DNA of 64,000 nucleotides from Arthrobacter zhangbolii (GTDB taxonomy: Bacteria > Actinomycetota > Actinomycetes > Actinomycetales > Micrococcaceae): positions 2,666,001 through 2,730,000 of the forward strand of contig NZ_CP094984.1 of the NCBI RefSeq assembly GCF_022869865.1, given 5' to 3'. Within the stretch, counting starts at the first letter, position 1. Each line of letters opens with the position of its first letter. Both the position numbers and the translations under genes were made by a program. Below, in pieces: positions 59,040-64,000 of this stretch. The notes under the pieces were generated by a model. That model was not told where the DNA came from. It did not search any database and was given only the letters and a program-made list of their open reading frames with translations.

Positions 59040-59612
59040 TTAGCGCAGGTCCTTCAGTGCTTCCATCACGCGCTCGGTGACTTCGTCGATGCCGCCCAGT
59101 CCGTCGACGCGGGTCACGATGCCGCGGTCCTGATAGCGGGAGACGACGTCGGCCGTCTGCTGCTTGTAGAGGTCCAGCCGGTGCCGGATGACGTCTTCGG
59201 TGTCGTCGCTGCGGCCCTCGAGTTCGGCGCGCTTGAGCAGGCGGGCAACCAGTTCGTCGTCGTCGGCGGTGAGCAGCAGCACGGCGTCGAGCTTCTGGCC
59301 CTTGCCGGCCAGGATGTCGTCGAGTTCATCGACCTGTGCCACGGTGCGCGGGTAGCCGTCCAGCAGGAAGCCGGGCTCGACGTCGTTGTCCTGCAGCCGG
59401 CTGCGGACCATGCTGTTGGTAACGCTGTCCGGAACAAAGTTGCCGGCATCGATGTACTTCTTGGCCTCCACGCCCAGGGGCGTGAGTTCCTTGACGTTGG
59501 AGCGGAAGATGTCGCCGGTCGATATTGCCGTGACGCCGAGGCGCTCCGAAATGCGGGCGGCCTGAGTTCCTTTACCGGCACCGGGAGGCCCGATAATGAG
59601 CATTCTTGTCAT
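59040..59612 (-). CDS. adk: Adenylate kinase
   Basis: A 190-residue kinase lacking the zinc-type LID insert (short form), with P-loop IIGPPGAGKGTQAARI, FLLDGYPRTVAQ and the LID region starting RAELEGRSDDTEDVIRHRL. The ATG overlaps the secY stop by four bases, so it is coupled to the translocase gene. Confidence 0.97.
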   Translation of the reverse strand: MTRMLIIGPPGAGKGTQAARISERLGVTAISTGDIFRSNVKELTPLGVEAKKYIDAGNFVPDSVTNSMVRSRLQDNDVEPGFLLDGYPRTVAQVDELDDILAGKGQKLDAVLLLTADDDELVARLLKRAELEGRSDDTEDVIRHRLDLYKQQTADVVSRYQDRGIVTRVDGLGGIDEVTERVMEALKDLR

Positions 59613-60919
59613 CGCAATAACCCTTCGTAGTGACGTTGCTGGAGCTGTGCGTCAATCTGTTTGACCGTTTCCAGTCCCACACCAACCATGATGAGGATTG
59701 ACGTTCCGCCGAACGGGAAGTTCTGGTTAGCTCCAACCAACACCAGAGCAATCAGCGGGATCAGGGCGACGAAGCCCAGGTACAGGGCGCCGGGCAGCGT
59801 GATCCGTGAGAGCACATACTGCAGGTATTCGGCGGTGGGGCGGCCGGCCCGGATGCCGGGAATGAAGCCGCCGTACTTCTTCATGTTCTCCGAGACCTCG
59901 TCCGGGTTGAACGTGATGGAGACGTAGAAGTAGGTGAAGAAGACGATCAGGAGGAAGTACACCAGCATGTACAGCGGGTGGTCGCCGCTGACCAGGTAGT
60001 TGTTGATCCAGACCACCCATTCCGGCGGCGTGCCGGTGGCGGGGGTATTGAACTGGGCCAGCAGGCTGGGCAGGTACAGCATGGAGGAAGCGAAGATCAC
60101 GGGGATCACGCCTGCCATGTTCACCTTGATCGGGATGTAGGTGTTCGTCCCGCCGACGGTGCGCCGGCCGACCATGCGCTTGGCATACTGCACGGGCACG
60201 CGCCGCTGCGACTGTTCCACGAAGATCACCAGTGTCACGGTGAGGACACCCACGGCAAGGACGGCCAGGAAGATGGTCCAGCCCTGTGCGGTGAGGATGG
60301 CGCCGAGGGCGCTGGGGAAGGAAGCGGCGATGGAGGTGAAGATGAGCAGCGACATGCCGTTGCCCACGCCCTTCTCCGTGACCAGTTCGCCCATCCACAT
60401 GATGACGCCGGTGCCGGCGGTCAGGGTGATGATGAGCAGGAGGATGGTGACCAGGCTGTCATCGGGGATGACGGGCAGCGCGCACTGGTTGTTGAACAGT
60501 GCCCCGGAGCGGGCCAGGGAGACCACTGTGGTGGCGTTGAGCAGGCCAAGCGCAATGGTGAGGTAGCGCGTGTACTGCGTGAGCTTGGACTGGCCCTGCG
60601 CTCCTTCTTCATGGAGTGCCTGGAAGTGCGGGATCACCACGCGCAGCAGCTGGACGATGATGCTGGCCGTAATGTACGGCATGATGCCCAGGGCAAAGAT
60701 GGAAACCTGCAGCAGGGCGCCGCCGCTAAAAAGATTGACGAATTCGTATATGCCACCCGAAGTGGCACCCAGAGCCAAGCACTGCTGCACATTGCCGTAG
60801 TCAACACCCGGGGCCGGGATAAAAGCACCCATGCGGAAGATAGTGATGATACCCAGCGTAAACAACAGCTTGCGTCGCAGGTCTGGCGTCCGGAAAGCCC
60901 GGCCAATAGCGCTAAGCAA
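59609..60919 (-). CDS. secY: Preprotein translocase subunit SecY
   Basis: The channel-forming subunit of the Sec translocon. The 436-residue protein has ten predicted membrane helices, with the plug region (YEFVNLFSGGAL) after helix 1 and family segments GMSLLIFTSI and FFTYFYVSITFNP. The start is TTG at 60919, with AGGAGG four bases upstream, so initiation on a non-AUG codon is likely. It is separated from rplO by a hairpin and 250 bases. Confidence 0.97.
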   Translation of the reverse strand: MLSAIGRAFRTPDLRRKLLFTLGIITIFRMGAFIPAPGVDYGNVQQCLALGATSGGIYEFVNLFSGGALLQVSIFALGIMPYITASIIVQLLRVVIPHFQALHEEGAQGQSKLTQYTRYLTIALGLLNATTVVSLARSGALFNNQCALPVIPDDSLVTILLLIITLTAGTGVIMWMGELVTEKGVGNGMSLLIFTSIAASFPSALGAILTAQGWTIFLAVLAVGVLTVTLVIFVEQSQRRVPVQYAKRMVGRRTVGGTNTYIPIKVNMAGVIPVIFASSMLYLPSLLAQFNTPATGTPPEWVVWINNYLVSGDHPLYMLVYFLLIVFFTYFYVSITFNPDEVSENMKKYGGFIPGIRAGRPTAEYLQYVLSRITLPGALYLGFVALIPLIALVLVGANQNFPFGGTSILIMVGVGLETVKQIDAQLQQRHYEGLLR

Positions 60920-60968
60920 GCGTCCTCCTGAAGTTTGAAAGTCCCATGCGGACTTGTGACAGAAACAG

Positions 60969-60974
60969 AGTCTA
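60969..60974 (-). promoter_or_regulatory. Candidate secY promoter -10 box
   Basis: On the minus strand TAGACT, about 50 bases upstream of secY and downstream of the rplO hairpin. No strong -35 is visible. It suggests secY can be transcribed separately from the ribosomal genes. Confidence 0.4.
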
Positions 60975-61034
60975 GCCGCTCGGACCCCGTACTGCGTTAA
61001 CGGCGTACGGGCGGCGGTAGTTGCGTTAAACGAA

Positions 61035-61080
61035 ACTGAACTCCTGCCAGACCGTTCTATCGGTCCGCCAGGAGTTCAGT
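61035..61080 (-). terminator. Terminator-like hairpin between rplO and secY
   Basis: A 20-bp inverted repeat with 18 matches (ACTGAACTCCTG outermost) and a TTCTAT loop, followed on the minus strand by TTTCGTTT. A second GC-rich stem (CCCCGCCG/CGGCGGGG, 61110-61140) precedes it. Together they likely reduce read-through into secY. Confidence 0.75.
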
Positions 61081-61166
61081 CACTTCACACGGGGAGTCGC
61101 ACGCCCCTCCCCCGCCGTCCGCTCAGGGCGTCCGGCGGGGAAAGGAGGCTGATCCGCCACAAGGTT

Positions 61167-61622
61167 CTAGACCTCGGTGGTGGATCCGCCCGCTGCGGCG
61201 ATCTTCTCAGCTGCGCTGGCGGAGAAGGCGTTGGCCTGCACATCAACCTTGACGGTGATGTCGCCGGATCCAAGAACCTTCACGGGCTGGTTCTTGCGAA
61301 CCGCACCCTTGGCAACCAGTGCTTCGATGGTCACGGCGCCGCCTTCGGGGAACAGCTCCGAGATCTTGTCCAGGTTTACAACCTGGAACTCGACCCGGAA
61401 CGGGTTCTTGAAGCCGCGCAGCTTCGGCAGGCGCATGTGCAGCGGAAGCTGCCCGCCTGCGAAACCGGCCTTGACCTGGTAGCGGGCAGCCGTACCCTTG
61501 GTACCGCGGCCTGCCGTCTTACCCTTGGAACCTTCACCGCGGCCTACGCGGGTCTTGGCCGTCTTGGCACCGGGTGCCGGACGCAGGTGATGAACCTTCA
61601 GAGCTTTGTTATCTTCGGGCAT
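61167..61622 (-). CDS. rplO: 50S ribosomal protein L15
   Basis: A 151-residue L15. It begins [32 protein letters not shown] in two parts and has the [19 protein letters not shown] region. The ATG at 61622 has GGAGG upstream and is one base past the rpmD stop; the frame extends slightly further. Confidence 0.97.
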   Translation of the reverse strand: MPEDNKALKVHHLRPAPGAKTAKTRVGRGEGSKGKTAGRGTKGTAARYQVKAGFAGGQLPLHMRLPKLRGFKNPFRVEFQVVNLDKISELFPEGGAVTIEALVAKGAVRKNQPVKVLGSGDITVKVDVQANAFSASAAEKIAAAGGSTTEV

Positions 61623-61623
61623 G

Positions 61624-61836
61624 TTACTTCGCCTCCTCAACCTTCACGAGGTGCGGAACCGTGTTGATCATGCCAACGGTCACTGCATCGGCAGTACGGA
61701 CGACGGAGTCGCCGATGTGCTTCAGGCCCAGTGAACGCAGCGTGTCGCGCTGATTCTGCTTACCACCGATGGTGGACTTAATCTGAGTGATTTCCAGCCG
61801 TGCCGAGCTAACGGCAACGTTCTTCGGAGTCGACAT
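61624..61836 (-). CDS. rpmD: 50S ribosomal protein L30
   Basis: A 70-residue L30 with [34 protein letters not shown] across the protein (in shorter segments: [21 protein letters not shown]). It starts at the ATG at 61836, overlapping the rpsE stop (TGATG). The longer frame to 62025 lies inside rpsE. Confidence 0.96.
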   Translation of the reverse strand: MSTPKNVAVSSARLEITQIKSTIGGKQNQRDTLRSLGLKHIGDSVVRTADAVTVGMINTVPHLVKVEEAK

Positions 61837-62546
61837 CAGGCACCTGCCTTCTGCATGTTGCGGAGCATCGCGGCGGGAACAACCTCGTCGAGCGGAAGAC
61901 CGCGGCGTGCAGCCACAGCCTGGGGCTCTTCGAGACGCTTCAGCGCATCCACCGTGGCGTGCACGATGTTGATGGCGTTGGAGGACCCGAGCGACTTGGA
62001 CAGCACGTCGTGGATACCGGCGCATTCGAGGATGGCGCGAACCGGACCGCCGGCGATAACGCCGGTACCGGGGGAAGCCGGACGCAGCAGGACAACGCCT
62101 GCAGCTGCTTCACCCTGGACGAGGTGCGGAACGGTTCCACCGATGCGGGGGACGCGGAAGAAGGACTTCTTGGCTTCTTCAACGGCCTTCGCGATAGCGG
62201 AGGGAACTTCCTTTGCCTTGCCGTAGCCAACGCCGACCATGCCGTTGCCGTCACCGACAACTACGAGGGCGGTGAAGCTGAAGCGACGGCCACCCTTGAC
62301 CACCTTGGCAACACGGTTGATGGTAACGACGCGTTCAATGAACTTGTCCTTATCATCGTTGCGTCCGCCATCGCGGCCACCGCGGCCACCGCGTTCGCCG
62401 CGGCCTCCACGGTCGGAGCGCTGCTCGCCGCGACGTCCGCCGCGGCGGTCGTCGGTACCGGTGGCTGCGGCTTCCTTGGTCTCAGTTGCCTCAGCAGCTG
62501 TAGCTTCAGTCACCTGATTTTCCTTTTCCTTGTTTACCTCGGTCAC
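61836..62546 (-). CDS. rpsE: 30S ribosomal protein S5 with Arg/Gly-rich N-terminal extension
   Basis: A 236-residue S5. The normal protein begins near residue 68 ([24 protein letters not shown]). Ahead of it are about 30 acidic Ala/Thr/Glu residues and then an Arg/Gly-rich stretch, [20 protein letters not shown] followed by [11 protein letters not shown], that resembles an RGG RNA-binding box. The GTG start overlaps rplR by four bases. Actinobacterial S5 is often extended; the RGG repeats here are unusually regular. Confidence 0.96.
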   Translation of the reverse strand: MTEVNKEKENQVTEATAAEATETKEAAATGTDDRRGGRRGEQRSDRGGRGERGGRGGRDGGRNDDKDKFIERVVTINRVAKVVKGGRRFSFTALVVVGDGNGMVGVGYGKAKEVPSAIAKAVEEAKKSFFRVPRIGGTVPHLVQGEAAAGVVLLRPASPGTGVIAGGPVRAILECAGIHDVLSKSLGSSNAINIVHATVDALKRLEEPQAVAARRGLPLDEVVPAAMLRNMQKAGA

Positions 62547-62926
62547 AGTGCCAGCCCACCTTCACGTGCGCCGTCTGCAACTGCAGCAATACGGCCGTGG
62601 TAGCGGTTGCCGCCGCGGTCAAAGACAACGGCTTCGACGCCGGCGGCCTTGGACCGCTCAGCGACGAGTTCGCCGACGCGCTTGGCCTTGGCAGTCTTGT
62701 CGCCGTCCAGTGCACGCAGATCCGCTTCCATGGTGGAGGCGGATGCCACGGTTACGCCGCGGGTGTCATCGACAACCTGGACGAATACGTGGCGGGAGGA
62801 GCGGTTGACCACGAGGCGCGGACGAGCCGTGGTCCCGGAAATCCGCTTGCGGATACGCAGCTGGCGACGGCTGCGGAGGGCAGCCTTGCTCTTGCTGTTT
62901 CGCTTCTTATTGATGCTGATGGCCAT
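62543..62926 (-). CDS. rplR: 50S ribosomal protein L18
   Basis: A 127-residue L18 with a basic N-terminus ([20 protein letters not shown]), [20 protein letters not shown] and [21 protein letters not shown] at the end. It is two bases after rplF and overlaps rpsE by four. Confidence 0.97.
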   Translation of the reverse strand: MAISINKKRNSKSKAALRSRRQLRIRKRISGTTARPRLVVNRSSRHVFVQVVDDTRGVTVASASTMEADLRALDGDKTAKAKRVGELVAERSKAAGVEAVVFDRGGNRYHGRIAAVADGAREGGLAL

Positions 62927-62928
62927 GG

Positions 62929-63465
62929 TTACTTACCAGCCTTTCCGACCTTGCGGCGGACAATCTCGCCGGCGTAACGAATACCCTTGCCCTTGTAGGG
63001 GTCGGGCTTACGCAGCTTGCGGATGTTGGCGGAAACCTCGCCCACCTGCTGCTTGTCGATACCGGACACGGTGACCTTCGTCGGGCCGACCACGGTAAGC
63101 GTGATGCCTTCCGGGGCGGTGACGGGGACCGGGTGGCTGTAGCCCAGGGCGAACTCGAGGTCCGCTCCCTTGGCGACAACGCGGTAACCGGTACCAACGA
63201 TTTCCAGATCCTTCTTGTAGCCTTCGGTCACACCGGTGATCATGTTGCTGATCAGGGTGCGGGTCAGGCCGTGGAGGGAGCGGGATTCACGCTCGTCGTT
63301 CGGGCGGGTAACGGTAATGATGCCGTCTTCCAGGGAAGCCGTGATCGGGCTGGGCACAGTGTGGCTCAGCTCGCCCTTGGCGCCCTTGACGGACACAACG
63401 TTTCCGTTGATGGCGATATCTACTCCGGCAGGAACCGGGATGGGCAGACGTCCAATACGTGACAT
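62929..63465 (-). CDS. rplF: 50S ribosomal protein L6
   Basis: A 178-residue L6 made of two similar domains, with [18 protein letters not shown] at the start and [22 protein letters not shown] at the end. It is 18 bases after rpsH. Confidence 0.98.
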   Translation of the reverse strand: MSRIGRLPIPVPAGVDIAINGNVVSVKGAKGELSHTVPSPITASLEDGIITVTRPNDERESRSLHGLTRTLISNMITGVTEGYKKDLEIVGTGYRVVAKGADLEFALGYSHPVPVTAPEGITLTVVGPTKVTVSGIDKQQVGEVSANIRKLRKPDPYKGKGIRYAGEIVRRKVGKAGK

Positions 63466-63483
63466 TTTTCTTTCCCTTCCCTG

Positions 63484-63882
63484 CTACCAGACGTAGGCGA
63501 GGACTTCCCCACCTACACCCTTCTTGGCGGCCTGGCGGTCGGTCAGGAGACCTGACGACGTCGACAGGATTGCGATACCCAGACCACCGAGCACGCGCGG
63601 CAGGTTGGTGGACTTTGCGTAAACGCGCAGACCGGGCTTGGAGATGCGGCGAACGCCGGCGATGGAACGCTCGCGGTTCGGACCGAACTTGAGGTCCAGG
63701 GTCAGCTTCTTGCCGACCTCGGCTTCTTCTTCCTTCCAGCCGGCGATGTAGCCTTCGGCCTTCAGGATGTCAGCAACGCGCGCCTTGAGCTTGCTGTAGG
63801 GCATAGACACGGAGTCGTGGTATGCCGAGTTTGCATTGCGCAGACGCGTGAGCATATCTGCGACAGGATCTGTCATTGTCAT
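63484..63882 (-). CDS. rpsH: 30S ribosomal protein S8
   Basis: A 132-residue S8 with [18 protein letters not shown] early and [20 protein letters not shown] near the C-terminus, ending GGEVLAYVW. It starts at an ATG ninety bases past the rplE stop, with no rpsN between them. Confidence 0.98.
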   Translation of the reverse strand: MTMTDPVADMLTRLRNANSAYHDSVSMPYSKLKARVADILKAEGYIAGWKEEEAEVGKKLTLDLKFGPNRERSIAGVRRISKPGLRVYAKSTNLPRVLGGLGIAILSTSSGLLTDRQAAKKGVGGEVLAYVW

Positions 63883-63972
63883 TTGGGCTCTTGCCCTCCC
63901 TCGTAACGGTTTCCTGCAGGATTCCCGTGCGGCGTCGCCTCACGGATGTCCGTCGGACCTGTTACGTAGTAA

Positions 63973-64000
63973 TTAATCTTCGGATTTGAACGGGAAGCCG
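63973..64000 (-). CDS. rplE: 50S ribosomal protein L5, C-terminal end (partial)
   Basis: The window ends inside this gene. Reading leftward from 64000, the last codons give GFPFKSED and TAA at 63973-63975. GFPF near the end is typical of L5, and rplE normally precedes rpsH/rpsN in the spc operon. Only about nine codons are visible, so the call rests on position and this short tail. Confidence 0.7.

Overview
The window is GC-rich bacterial chromosome. Gene content and order (groES-groEL1 with a His-rich tail under CIRCE operators, guaB beside guaB3, TreY/TreZ trehalose synthesis, an actinobacterial-style spc/alpha ribosomal cluster, an IdeR/DtxR-like iron box) point to an actinobacterium. The proteins look most like Micrococcaceae (Arthrobacter-like); this is a judgement from protein resemblance, not a search result. 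Almost every gene is core chromosomal. I see no insertion sequence, prophage, CRISPR array, tRNA or rRNA.

Layout. 1-12 kb, all on the minus strand: the N-terminal part of a superfamily 1 helicase-like ATPase, guaA, a DUF3817/SURF1 pair, an orphan PTS EIIA protein, glpD, guaB3, guaB, a doubtful small ORF and groES-groEL. 12-17 kb, plus strand: a four-gene siderophore ABC importer behind an iron box, then a small STAS-like gene. 17-21 kb: a MalY-type PLP enzyme divergent from a SAM methyltransferase, a shikimate-dehydrogenase-like enzyme and a GCS2-type carboxylate-amine ligase. 21.5-26 kb: an overlapping operon alr-tsaE-tsaB-rimI-tsaD (tRNA t6A synthesis plus cell-wall alanine racemase).

26-39 kb is the main accessory region. 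It is a divergent hexuronate catabolic locus. Leftward run uxaC, manD, an altronate dehydratase, an aldo/keto reductase and a GNAT protein. Rightward run a LacI-type regulator, a complete Fe3+/polyamine-type ABC importer and a fructuronate reductase-like dehydrogenase, chained by overlapping start and stop codons. A palindromic LacI-type operator overlaps a promoter-like sequence in the shared upstream region. Together these could import a uronate or an oligo-uronide and convert it to 2-keto-3-deoxygluconate. The KDG kinase and aldolase must lie elsewhere.

39-64 kb: a glgX-treY-treZ operon making trehalose from glycogen, the glmS-acpS-nnr group, coaA, glmM, then rplM-rpsI and the spc/alpha cluster (rplE end, rpsH, rplF, rplR, rpsE, rpmD, rplO, secY, adk, map, infA, rpmJ, rpsM, rpsK, rpoA, rplQ, truA), mostly on the minus strand. 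The most unusual non-coding structures are a 27-bp tandem repeat built on the 3' end of rpsI and lying between that gene and its likely terminator, a perfect 17-bp stem next to it, and a perfect 20-bp stem between rpsK and rpoA. Several proteins carry low-complexity extensions from short in-frame repeats: the alanine racemase tail, the altronate dehydratase N-terminus, the L17 tail and the Arg/Gly-rich N-terminus of S5.
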